Both the position numbers and the translations under genes were made by a program. A stretch of DNA of 24,788 nucleotides from a virus: positions 1-24,788 of IMG/VR virus record IMGVR_UViG_3300043464_001323. One strand, written 5' to 3'. The notes beneath the pieces were generated by a model. It did not search any database and was not told the DNA's origin. It saw nothing but the letters and a program-made list of their open reading frames with translations. Numbering within the stretch: position 1 is the stretch's first letter; each line of letters opens with the position of its first letter. Shown here piece after piece: positions 7,100 to 13,607 of the stretch.

Positions 7100-7333
7100 A
7101 TGAAAAAACAATTCAATATTGGCGACGTCGTCGCATTTGCGCCGGCCGTCGTCGCCCGTACGGGGCACAATAAATTCGACGGCGACGCACGCGGCCGCGT
7201 GCTATCCGTCGACGGCGCTGTCGTATCTGTCGATTTTTTAGGCACTTGGATAACGCACGAAAACGGCGGGACGGTTCGACATGTACCCGCGGCCAATTTA
7301 GTCAAGGTAATTAACGGCATTCCAATTCACTAA
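7100..7333 (+). CDS. Small SH3-barrel-like protein, 77 aa
   Basis: Starts MKKQFNIGDVVAFAPAVVAR after AACGGGAGT. The pattern is FxIGDVVxF, then a short insertion, then ARGRVLSVDGAVVSVDFLGT and VPAANLVKV: five short strands ending in a typical 'xxNLxKV' strand. Similar small beta-barrel proteins are frequent in phage early regions and bind nucleic acid or proteins. The specific target is unknown. No membrane segment. The overlapping minus-strand frame 7084-7320 is a shadow. Codons are rich in GTC, GAC and GGC, like the rest of the island. Confidence 0.75.
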   Translation: MKKQFNIGDVVAFAPAVVARTGHNKFDGDARGRVLSVDGAVVSVDFLGTWITHENGGTVRHVPAANLVKVINGIPIH

Positions 7334-7347
7334 CGGGAGGGTAAATA

Positions 7348-7560
7348 ATGAATAAACAAGAGCAAACCGCATTTATATACGCATATATGCACAGCGTGGG
7401 CGACGCGCCGAGTGATTACGTCGCCGACTTTGTGGCGCGAATAGAATCAGGTGAAGACGTGCCATATTGTGAGCACTACACGTCAATTGTCGACGCGCTC
7501 GGCATGTGGCACTCTGCAATACGCTATCAATTGGAAAGGGCAAAAAATGGCCAGATTTAA
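7348..7560 (+). CDS. Hypothetical helical protein, 70 aa
   Basis: ATG 7348 follows AACGGGAGGGTAAATA. The product (MNKQEQTAFIYAYMHSVGDA... ending LERAKNGQI) is helical and acidic, with aromatic-rich helices and no membrane span. No family is recognised. Its last 14 bases overlap the start of the next gene, so the two are translationally coupled. The reading frame shift at the overlap is genuine: both frames have codon use typical of the island on their own side of the overlap. Confidence 0.7.
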   Translation: MNKQEQTAFIYAYMHSVGDAPSDYVADFVARIESGEDVPYCEHYTSIVDALGMWHSAIRYQLERAKNGQI

Positions 7561-7717
7561 AGTGATCGCGGCTTATTCGACATATTGCACCGCCATAGTC
7601 GAGGCCGAAAACGTCGACGAGGCCTACAAATTAGCTAAAAAGCTGGACGGCGACGCATTCAAACCGTCGAATGAAAATTTTGATTGGCATATTAACCAAG
7701 TAAGTGAGGTAGATTAA
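7547..7717 (+). CDS. DpnD/PcfM-like small protein, 56 aa
   Basis: Starts at ATG 7547 inside the end of the previous gene, with GGAAAGGG upstream. The in-frame ATG at 7451 is rejected because its extra 32 residues are just the previous gene read in another frame. The protein reads MARFKVIAAYSTYCTAIVEA followed by ENVDEAYKLAKKL: a strand, a second strand ending VEAEN, then a DEAYKLAKK helix. This strand-strand-helix layout with 'V.AEn.deAy..A' resembles the DpnD/PcfM-like family of small mobile-element proteins of unknown function. The resemblance is by eye. The stop at 7717 is immediately followed by the next ATG at 7718. Confidence 0.7.
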   Translation: MARFKVIAAYSTYCTAIVEAENVDEAYKLAKKLDGDAFKPSNENFDWHINQVSEVD

Positions 7718-7909
7718 ATGAGAACTAACAGCGAGTTATTAGAGCGCGCATATGGTATCGCGGAAAGCTTTTTTTATAGCGACGATGAATGCGAGGTTCC
7801 ATGGGAACCGTTTGAGGATTATCCGAATGAAGAAATTCAAGAACAATTGCACGAACTCGCTCAAACAATTTTGCAAGCTATGTTATGGAGCCAAGAAAAT
7901 GACGACTGA
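7718..7909 (+). CDS. Hypothetical acidic protein, 63 aa
   Basis: ATG 7718 directly follows the previous stop, with GAGGTAG 6-12 bases upstream inside that gene. The product is very acidic (MRTNSELLERAYGIAESFFY, then SDDECEVPWEPFEDYPNEE) and helical, with a C-terminal amphipathic helix. No family recognised. Net charge is strongly negative, so a nucleic-acid mimic or inhibitor of a basic host protein is conceivable, but that is inference from charge alone. It overlaps the next gene start by 11 bases. Confidence 0.65.
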   Translation: MRTNSELLERAYGIAESFFYSDDECEVPWEPFEDYPNEEIQEQLHELAQTILQAMLWSQENDD

Positions 7910-8045
7910 AATTAAAGTTTTTATTTTATCGGAGGAAGTCGACATTATTGGCGTGTATTACACTTTTGAGGAAGCGCAAAACGACGTCGAAAAGTACGAT
8001 TTACTCAATTGGACAATCATTGAAAAAACATTAAAGGGAAAATAA
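7899..8045 (+). CDS. Hypothetical protein, 48 aa
   Basis: ATG 7899 overlaps the previous gene's end. A longer in-frame version from 7752 is the shadow of that gene and is rejected. The product begins MTTEIKVFILSEEVDIIGVY and continues YTFEEAQNDVEKY: two strands, then an 'EEAQNDVEK' helix, the same strand-strand-helix arrangement as the 56-residue protein at 7547. The two may be distant paralogues, though identity is too low to be sure by eye. The stop is one base before the next ATG at 8047. Confidence 0.65.
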   Translation: MTTEIKVFILSEEVDIIGVYYTFEEAQNDVEKYDLLNWTIIEKTLKGK

Positions 8046-8046
8046 C

Positions 8047-8346
8047 ATGAAAACTAATCAATTACACATTCAAACAAGTACCCGCACTTTTGAAGAACTA
8101 GAGCGCGCCGCATATATGGCCGGCGATTTAGAGCGCGCCGAGCTCTACGCTCTAGCCAATGATCCGCCGGTATCCGAGCGCGTTAAAGAACTATCCGAAG
8201 ACTTAGAAGACGCGGACGCGAAAATAGAAGACTTACGCCAAGAAATTAATCAATTGCGAAGTGTAATTTATGACATTACAAAACTTAACCCTAAAAATAA
8301 TGTCGAATTATTGCGCATTATTCAGCGCGCGGGGGCTCTGCTATGA
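8047..8346 (+). CDS. Coiled-coil protein, 99 aa
   Basis: Starts MKTNQLHIQTSTRTFEELER after AAAGGGAAAATAAC. The central part (residues about 42-78: SERVKELSEDLEDADAKIED then LRQEINQLRSVI) is a clear heptad coiled coil with hydrophobics at a/d spacing. The N-terminal third has an ERAAYMAGDLERAELYALAN helix pair. It probably dimerises. Similar small coiled-coil proteins are common in phage early regions without known function. Its stop overlaps the next start as ATGA (8343-8346), so the two are coupled. Confidence 0.7.
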   Translation: MKTNQLHIQTSTRTFEELERAAYMAGDLERAELYALANDPPVSERVKELSEDLEDADAKIEDLRQEINQLRSVIYDITKLNPKNNVELLRIIQRAGALL

Positions 8347-8570
8347 GCGCGCTAGATGAATTGTATTGGCCGCAAAACCTAGATTATTTTAATTATGCCG
8401 ATAAGCTAGATTGTTTTATGAGCTATGAGGCGCCTGATTTAGACTGCAATTACCATGGCGCCGCTTATCTAGTGCACGCGTACGCGGGAGGCGTCGATAT
8501 AACAGATTTTCTAGACCGCGAACTAATCAAGACAATTGAACGGGAGGCGCTGTGGTCTTATTCAAATTAA
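8343..8570 (+). CDS. Hypothetical acidic protein, 75 aa
   Basis: Coupled to the coiled-coil gene by an ATGA overlap. The product begins MSALDELYWPQNLDYFNYAD and is unusually rich in Asp, Tyr and Leu. It is acidic throughout and ends in a helix (FLDRELIKTIEREALWSYSN). No family recognised. An Asp/Tyr-rich acidic surface is compatible with DNA mimicry, but there is no direct support. It is the last clear gene before the island's terminator. Confidence 0.65.
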   Translation: MSALDELYWPQNLDYFNYADKLDCFMSYEAPDLDCNYHGAAYLVHAYAGGVDITDFLDRELIKTIEREALWSYSN

Positions 8571-8605
8571 TTGGCGCTTTAATCCTGATTTTGCGTAGAA
8601 TGTAA
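8552..8605 (+). CDS. Possible membrane microprotein, 17 aa
   Basis: GTG 8552 is preceded by AACGGGAGG (8539-8547), the same strong element that opens other island genes, located inside the end of the upstream gene. The peptide is MVLFKLIGALILILRRM, a short hydrophobic segment with a basic end. TAA at 8603 precedes the hairpins by only a few bases. The start codon is GTG and the peptide is tiny, so it may be chance, but the placed ribosome-binding site is a reason to keep it. Confidence 0.35.
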   Translation: MVLFKLIGALILILRRM

Positions 8606-8613
8606 ACCCTCCC

Positions 8614-8640
8614 TCTAGCGCTCTACTCTGCAGCGCTAGA
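8614..8640. repeat. Perfect 9-bp inverted repeat before the terminator
   Basis: TCTAGCGCT (8614-8622) and AGCGCTAGA (8632-8640) pair perfectly around a 9-base spacer. It lies 5 bases upstream of the terminator stem. It lacks a T-run, so it is either a second mRNA-stabilising hairpin or a protein-binding palindrome at the convergent junction. Confidence 0.7.
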
Positions 8641-8645
8641 TTTTG

Positions 8646-8670
8646 CCCCGCTCTATAGCGGGGTTTTTTT
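8646..8670 (+). terminator. Rho-independent terminator of the plus-strand island
   Basis: CCCCGCT-CTAT-AGCGGGG (8646-8663) is followed by seven T. It is strong and oriented for plus-strand transcripts. It ends the island operon just before the convergent primase-helicase gene. No T-run exists for the opposite strand, so minus-strand readthrough is not blocked here. Confidence 0.9.
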
Positions 8671-8693
8671 ATTCGGACGTTTTAACGGACGGA

Positions 8694-10979
8694 TTATTTG
8701 ATTTTAATTATCGGTGCCGGAATTTCTTCCACTAAGCGCCGAAGTTCAGTTTTGCTTTTCCCTACCATATCAGGCGCCGCAAATAGCTGGCGCTTAGTTG
8801 TGAATTCTCTACTCATAACGCGGCCTAAGTCCTGCCAGCCAGCTTCCTTAAGCGCATGCAATAACGCGGCCTGTGGCACCTTAATTCCAGCCGGTGCCAT
8901 ACCTGCTAGCCGGTCGCATAACGCATAAAACGGCGCCGCGATAACGCCGCTAGAGAATTCGCCCTTGCGCTCTGTTATTTGCTCGACTAAAAACGATTCA
9001 GCCGTTGATCGACCTTGATCAATCATAATCGCTTTTGCTTCTGTCATTGGCGGAGCTGCCGACGGGTTGAAGTTTGAAACATCGCGAGCTGCTAGCCAGT
9101 TTGCAGTTATGGCAAAGCCATTTTGGTTTTCGTACCAGTTCCACAGTTTCATGGCGTCAGCCTCTGGTAGCCGGTTAGCCTCTGCCCACAGGCAAAACCA
9201 GCGCCGGTCGTCCGATGGAATACTGATAGCTGCCCTCTCGTTTGAGAATGCAATAACGAAGACTCGGTTTAGCGCCATGTACGGGTGCAAACCCTTGCGA
9301 TTTATTTGCAGGTATTCAGGTGGCGCCGCGATAATCGGCTTTAATGCGTTTTCTAATGCGCGCCGGTCTTTAGCTTCGCTTTGTCTTAGTTCAGCTATTT
9401 CCATCACTTCACATTCGAGCGCGTAGCCCCACTGCGAATTTAAATCTTCATTGCGCACTAGGGCGCAGTTTGCCTTTGCCGCACCGCCTATCGCCCAGAA
9501 AAAGGGTGCCAGCATGGTGTCTTTACCGCTGCCTGGGTGCCCACCAATTAGGATAGCGTGATTGATTTTATGCGCAGGAAATTGCACCTTGTGAGCCAGT
9601 GCATTTAAAAAATGCTCGCGCTCAAATTCAATCGGGATCATGCGCTCGACATGCTTTAGCCATGGGCTAGCGTCGCCGGTCTTCGGTTCAGGTCTTGCGT
9701 TTCGCCATCTGTTGCCGTACTTCTGGCCGTCACGAAAAACCAATACGTCTTCGCCTGCTGCGTAGGTAATACCGACTAGCGCATGCGCGCCCTGCTCCTG
9801 TCTATTTTCGTCAAACGACGTAGCCGCTTCAACTTGGCGTCCGTTATGGATCGATCGACAGGATATGTGCCGGAAAAGTGCGTTGAAAGTAGATCGAGAA
9901 ATTTCGCGCCGATCATGTAAATCAAAGTAATTTTCGTCGTCTTGAACATAAGCAAACCTTTCAAACCATTGCGCTTTTTCAATACGGCCTAGTTCACGCC
10001 GCTCCACTGCTGCCACAATTGCTGCTGCATCATCTTTAAACATCTCGCTGGGCGTCAGTTTAGATAACGCCTGATCCATTTTCTGCGCGAGTAATTCGTC
10101 TCTGAGCCCAGGTTGGTGTTTTGGACCACCGTTAGCTGCCACCCAGTTAAGGAAAGTGCCAGAGTCAAAGTCTATGCAATGGCTATGCAGGCAGCAATAT
10201 GCGCGGTTTGCTGGCATGTAACGGCCTTCTGGGTTGCCGTCGGTGTGCTCTGCATTGTTTGGACAGATCACGCCTGCCCAGCCTTCGTTATTCGGTTTAG
10301 TTAGTAGCAGGCCATTGTCTGACAGCCACTTCATGACGTCATCGCCGCCGTCATCCGTTAGACGTATCGCATTAGGTTGCAGGCTCACATTTTGAGCTGG
10401 CACAACATTTAGCGCCTTGCAGATTTCGTCTAATGTGTATTCGCGCTCTGGATTAAAGTGAGCAAGCGTAGCCTCAAAATTATCGCGGCCTGGCTTTAAG
10501 TTAACCGAGCCGGGAAGGCGGAAATTACGCACTGGGTTGCAGGCGCCTGGATCAGTGTAACCAGCGTCAGCGATTGCACGTATTGCCGCAGCAAAGTCTT
10601 CTTTTGTAGGCTGCTCGGAAAACGCATAGCCCCACTGGAACGAGCCTGGAGACGTCTCCATAATCCATGTCGGATCAAGTGGTGGAGTTTTTGACTTGGT
10701 GCCGATGTCATCCAACATCATGACCAAAATATATTGGCAGTTTGCCGCGCTGGCGCTCACTTTGCCGTTAAAACGATCGACGATAAAGCTCGCCGTATTG
10801 CCGTACCAAGCCTCACCGGCCTTGCGTTTGTGTGTTGGCATGTACGCAGGCCATGTGCATTTAATCGCACCATCAGCATGAAATTGCATCTCGCCGTTTT
10901 GTAAAATCGGTTTTTGGCGTACAATTAATGCCGTCTCTCCTTCAGGGGCAAGTGAAATTAAGTAATCAATGAATTGCAT
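8694..10979 (-). CDS. Primase-helicase (RepB/AEP-like primase plus SF3/VirE-like helicase)
   Basis: A 761-residue replication enzyme starting at ATG 10979 with GGAGG seven bases upstream. Residues 80-165 look like an archaeo-eukaryotic-type primase: MMLDDIG (87-93) gives the paired acids, and NFRLPGSVNLKPG (152-164) the arginine motif typical of RepB-type primases. Residues about 239-268 hold a Cys/His set (CPNNAEH... CCLHSHC), a likely zinc finger for template binding. The helicase part (about 435-620) has Walker A GGHPGSGKDT (479-488), the acidic VMEIAEL segment, and an arginine-containing sensor (SIPSDDRRWF), the pattern of DUF5906/VirE-like proteins. It would unwind and prime DNA for the polymerase encoded just upstream. 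It is the last gene of its operon. Confidence 0.88.
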   Translation of the reverse strand: MQFIDYLISLAPEGETALIVRQKPILQNGEMQFHADGAIKCTWPAYMPTHKRKAGEAWYGNTASFIVDRFNGKVSASAANCQYILVMMLDDIGTKSKTPPLDPTWIMETSPGSFQWGYAFSEQPTKEDFAAAIRAIADAGYTDPGACNPVRNFRLPGSVNLKPGRDNFEATLAHFNPEREYTLDEICKALNVVPAQNVSLQPNAIRLTDDGGDDVMKWLSDNGLLLTKPNNEGWAGVICPNNAEHTDGNPEGRYMPANRAYCCLHSHCIDFDSGTFLNWVAANGGPKHQPGLRDELLAQKMDQALSKLTPSEMFKDDAAAIVAAVERRELGRIEKAQWFERFAYVQDDENYFDLHDRREISRSTFNALFRHISCRSIHNGRQVEAATSFDENRQEQGAHALVGITYAAGEDVLVFRDGQKYGNRWRNARPEPKTGDASPWLKHVERMIPIEFEREHFLNALAHKVQFPAHKINHAILIGGHPGSGKDTMLAPFFWAIGGAAKANCALVRNEDLNSQWGYALECEVMEIAELRQSEAKDRRALENALKPIIAAPPEYLQINRKGLHPYMALNRVFVIAFSNERAAISIPSDDRRWFCLWAEANRLPEADAMKLWNWYENQNGFAITANWLAARDVSNFNPSAAPPMTEAKAIMIDQGRSTAESFLVEQITERKGEFSSGVIAAPFYALCDRLAGMAPAGIKVPQAALLHALKEAGWQDLGRVMSREFTTKRQLFAAPDMVGKSKTELRRLVEEIPAPIIKIK

Positions 10980-11000
10980 GTAATAACCTCCAGTAGTTGG

Positions 11001-11028
11001 CGCCCTGTCTAACCCACAGGGCGTTTTT
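11001..11028 (+). terminator. Terminator-like hairpin oriented against the operon
   Basis: CGCCCTGT (11001-11008) pairs with ACAGGGCG (11016-11023), followed by five T on the plus strand. It sits between the polymerase and primase-helicase genes, both minus strand. In their transcript it is a hairpin with no U-run, so it would stop antisense transcription while at most protecting or attenuating the operon mRNA. Confidence 0.6.
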
Positions 11029-12970
11029 ATTTGCCGTATCGGCTCATTGTCTCGACTTCAGCCGCCAATGGGATGCCTTCTGCCCAGTCTGGCGCAGTAC
11101 ACATGGCGTCTTTCAGTTTATTTTGTGCTTCAGGATCGGCAGTCTCTAAAACAATTTCATCATGCACATGCAGCACGATGTCATCTAATTGGCGTAAAGA
11201 ATGCCTTAACAAATCGTTGGCGATTGCTTGCGTTATATTCTCACAGGCTAGACCCTTCCACAAGCGCGCTCTTGGCCATTCGGTGGCATCAGCCGCAGGT
11301 TTCCACGATGCTTTCAGATAGGAAATACCATCCGCCTCTAATTTAGCGAATGGATAGCAGAGCACGCGCCCGCTTGGCAATGCATACCATAGGTGTTGAC
11401 CGTCAAACAGATAAGTCACTCGCCCAGCCTTAAATTCATGGCCTGGATTGCGCATGGCGCGGGTATAGGCTGATTCGAGCTTCTGCCAGTAGTTAACTGC
11501 CCACTGGTTAGCGCGACGCCACGCATCGACGATTCGACGTGCGTCAGATTCAGCCGTATGAATGCCGTAGTTGCGCCCCATTGCCGCAAAAGCGCCAACA
11601 CCACCGGCAAAACCTAGTGACAGGATAGCGACCTTGCCGATCTGGCGCTGGTCTTTGTCGACATCTTCTTCACGCACGCGGAAAATTCCAGCCGCTTCAC
11701 GTTTGTAAATATCCTTACCTGAACGAAAGACATCTAATACTGACTCGGCGTCAGGATCAGCCGATGCCCAGGGCGTGACACGCGCTTCAATTGCAGACCA
11801 GTCAGCAACGACAAAATGCTTGCCGTCAGCCGGTATCAATGAGGGCCTGAGCATTCCCCTGAGAACATCTGTAACCCGCTTTCCAAATCTTGGGACGATT
11901 GCGTGTCCACGAACCATAGCGTGGCGCACGGCCTCTGGTTCAGCGGCACATTTTCTTGTGAAATTGTGTACCTGAGCTCCGTAACTTGATGCGCGTCCAG
12001 TAGCTGAGCCGCCAGCGAAGACGAACGCGCCGCGAACGCGATGATCTTCTTCGTCTGCAAGGCCGCTAAGCCTGCTGAACTTCGCAACCGACGACGCCCA
12101 TAGGTCATCGGCGCACTGTATAACTTCGGCCACATCGGGCGGAATCTCATCTTTATTCTCCTCAGCGAATGCTAATAAGTTAGCACGTACATTCTTATCG
12201 ATGCTGTATTTCTTTTCGCCGTCTTTATAGACGACCATCAACTTTAGAGCTTCTTCACCTACACGCTCCATCACCCATTTTTTCATGCGTGGGCTGCGAA
12301 CAGAAGTGATATCGCCTTTTGTGACATCCTGCACGATACCTTCAATCTCTTCAAGTTCATCAGACGCGTATCGAATTGCCGCTTCAGCCAATGACACATC
12401 AAGCAGCACGCCACGATCGTTGATTCGTTCATTGACGTGATAATCAGCTAGCTCTGTTTCAGACAATGGACGCATGGCTTTGCTGATCTCACGCATAGTG
12501 CGTACATCCTGCTCACAGTACGCAACCATCTCATCCATTAGCTTAGGGTCGTCATTAAACGAGCCATCAGCGCGGGGGATTGACAGCAAACGAATTAATT
12601 GATTACCGCGATGATCCTTGCGCATGTTGGATGACAGCGCACGACCGATATCCTCTAGGGAACCGGGAAGACAGTTAGCGCGAGCTTGCGCTGCTGTGCA
12701 GATAAATTGTTCAAGCCTGAAATCCACTTGAAGGACATACCAGAATATGAGCCGCTCAAAAGCGGCATTATGTGCATAGACCTGGCCAGTATGGGTACGT
12801 ACGGAATCGGGGAAAGGTTGGGAAGGGAGCCAGGTGACAACCTCATCGTCATCAAAGGCATAGGACATACATAGTACATCCGTGCTTGCATCTTGCGCAT
12901 AGTTATATACCCCGCGTGAAGGTAAGTCGCATTTGCTGCGCGTCTCGAAATCTATCCATAGTATTTTCAT
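11027..12970 (-). CDS. Family A DNA polymerase with 3'-5' exonuclease
   Basis: A replicative polymerase of 647 residues. The N-terminal DnaQ-like proofreading domain has D7-x-E9 (WIDFETRS), the AHNAAFER motif (66-73) and YCEQDVRTM (151-159). The polymerase domain has motif A VVADWSAIEAR (387-397, catalytic D390), motif B R442-x3-K446 with SLGFAGG, and motif C VHDEIVLE (602-609, D604). The GFAGG variant of motif B differs from the FGxxYG of bacterial Pol I but is usual in this phage subfamily as I remember it. There is no 5'-nuclease domain. ATG 12970 overlaps the upstream DUF4338-like gene by 4 bases (ATGA type), so the two are translated together. Confidence 0.95.
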   Translation of the reverse strand: MKILWIDFETRSKCDLPSRGVYNYAQDASTDVLCMSYAFDDDEVVTWLPSQPFPDSVRTHTGQVYAHNAAFERLIFWYVLQVDFRLEQFICTAAQARANCLPGSLEDIGRALSSNMRKDHRGNQLIRLLSIPRADGSFNDDPKLMDEMVAYCEQDVRTMREISKAMRPLSETELADYHVNERINDRGVLLDVSLAEAAIRYASDELEEIEGIVQDVTKGDITSVRSPRMKKWVMERVGEEALKLMVVYKDGEKKYSIDKNVRANLLAFAEENKDEIPPDVAEVIQCADDLWASSVAKFSRLSGLADEEDHRVRGAFVFAGGSATGRASSYGAQVHNFTRKCAAEPEAVRHAMVRGHAIVPRFGKRVTDVLRGMLRPSLIPADGKHFVVADWSAIEARVTPWASADPDAESVLDVFRSGKDIYKREAAGIFRVREEDVDKDQRQIGKVAILSLGFAGGVGAFAAMGRNYGIHTAESDARRIVDAWRRANQWAVNYWQKLESAYTRAMRNPGHEFKAGRVTYLFDGQHLWYALPSGRVLCYPFAKLEADGISYLKASWKPAADATEWPRARLWKGLACENITQAIANDLLRHSLRQLDDIVLHVHDEIVLETADPEAQNKLKDAMCTAPDWAEGIPLAAEVETMSRYGK

Positions 12971-13551
12971 TTTTTAACATTCCACGTCGGTGTATACGAC
13001 GTTGATAATGCAGTTTTTGGTATTTTCTTTGCGTATATCATTTTTATACTAGTCGACATGCGCTCAGATTTATTGTTAAGCCCATTGTGCGTTTTAGTAC
13101 TACCTGCGGTTTCACCTAAATAAACCCAATTATCAGCTAAATATAAAGCCCCTTTGCGATAATCTTCTTCAACAACAAAAGTTTCAAACCCATGCACTTT
13201 AACTTTATATCTATCTTCCCAATCGACACAAATTCTTTTACGCCAACGCGATAAAACAAACGTCGCTAAATTAGGTATATGCGTTTCTAACCTAAATACG
13301 GTGTTGTTTATTATTGAAGGTAACGCAACTTTTTTATTATCCTTGTTTAAACCAAAATATTCATCGCGCGATTTCACCGCCCATACAGAACTAGCGCCAC
13401 TTATTATGCCAACAACGTCATTATCTAGTTTAATAAGATAGTGAAGTTGTTGCCCATGCGTGCCTCTGTTAGGGACGTAATGTCTATTACGAATATCTTG
13501 ATATATAGGGTCGGTTCTTTTACAGCGGATAAGGTCTATATTAAATTTCAT
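12967..13551 (-). CDS. DUF4338 (DruA-type)/Mom-like protein, possible DNA-modification factor
   Basis: 194 residues from ATG 13551 (MKFNIDLIRCKRTDPIYQDI). A GTG at 13578 in the same frame has no spaced ribosome-binding site. The pattern matches DUF4338, the domain of Druantia protein DruA, and the Mom-like acyltransferase-fold group: RNRHYVPNRG (21-30), GQQLHYLI (33-40), VWAVKSRDEYFGL (56-68), LPSIINNTVFRL (77-88), PNLATFVL (93-100), DWEDRY (110-115), GFETFV (121-126) and NWVYLGETAG (141-150). Sampled 60-base lines inside it are 30-33% G+C, against 45-62% in lines from its neighbours, suggesting later acquisition. It lies in the replication operon between the possible ssDNA-binding gene and polymerase. 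Proposed role: modifying phage DNA or countering restriction; unproven. No druB-E genes are nearby, so it is not a Druantia system. Confidence 0.75.
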   Translation of the reverse strand: MKFNIDLIRCKRTDPIYQDIRNRHYVPNRGTHGQQLHYLIKLDNDVVGIISGASSVWAVKSRDEYFGLNKDNKKVALPSIINNTVFRLETHIPNLATFVLSRWRKRICVDWEDRYKVKVHGFETFVVEEDYRKGALYLADNWVYLGETAGSTKTHNGLNNKSERMSTSIKMIYAKKIPKTALSTSYTPTWNVKK

Positions 13552-13552
13552 A

Positions 13553-13588
13553 TTATTTAAGCGGGGTACTCGCTGCACCTTTCGGCAT
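13553..13588 (-). CDS. Putative 11-codon leader peptide coupled to the DUF4338-like gene
   Basis: After the stop of the upstream gene comes GGGGG-AAAGCGG-ATG, an almost ideal ribosome-binding site, opening a frame MPKGAASTPLK that ends with TAA one base before the ATG at 13551. The DUF4338-like gene has no good ribosome-binding site of its own, so ribosomes finishing the leader would restart there. A translational-coupling leader is the simplest reading. It is too short to test by codon use. Confidence 0.45.
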   Translation of the reverse strand: MPKGAASTPLK

Positions 13589-13607
13589 CCGCTTTCCCCC
13601 TAAACCA

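Noticed and set aside
11442-11480. Possible defect in polymerase motif B (GFAGG instead of FGxxYG)
   Set aside because: The variant is usual in this phage polymerase subfamily as I recall it, and the catalytic Arg, Lys and both Asp residues are present.
12967-13551. A complete Druantia defence system
   Set aside because: Only the DruA-type domain is present; no large helicase (DruE) or other partners in the flanking genes.
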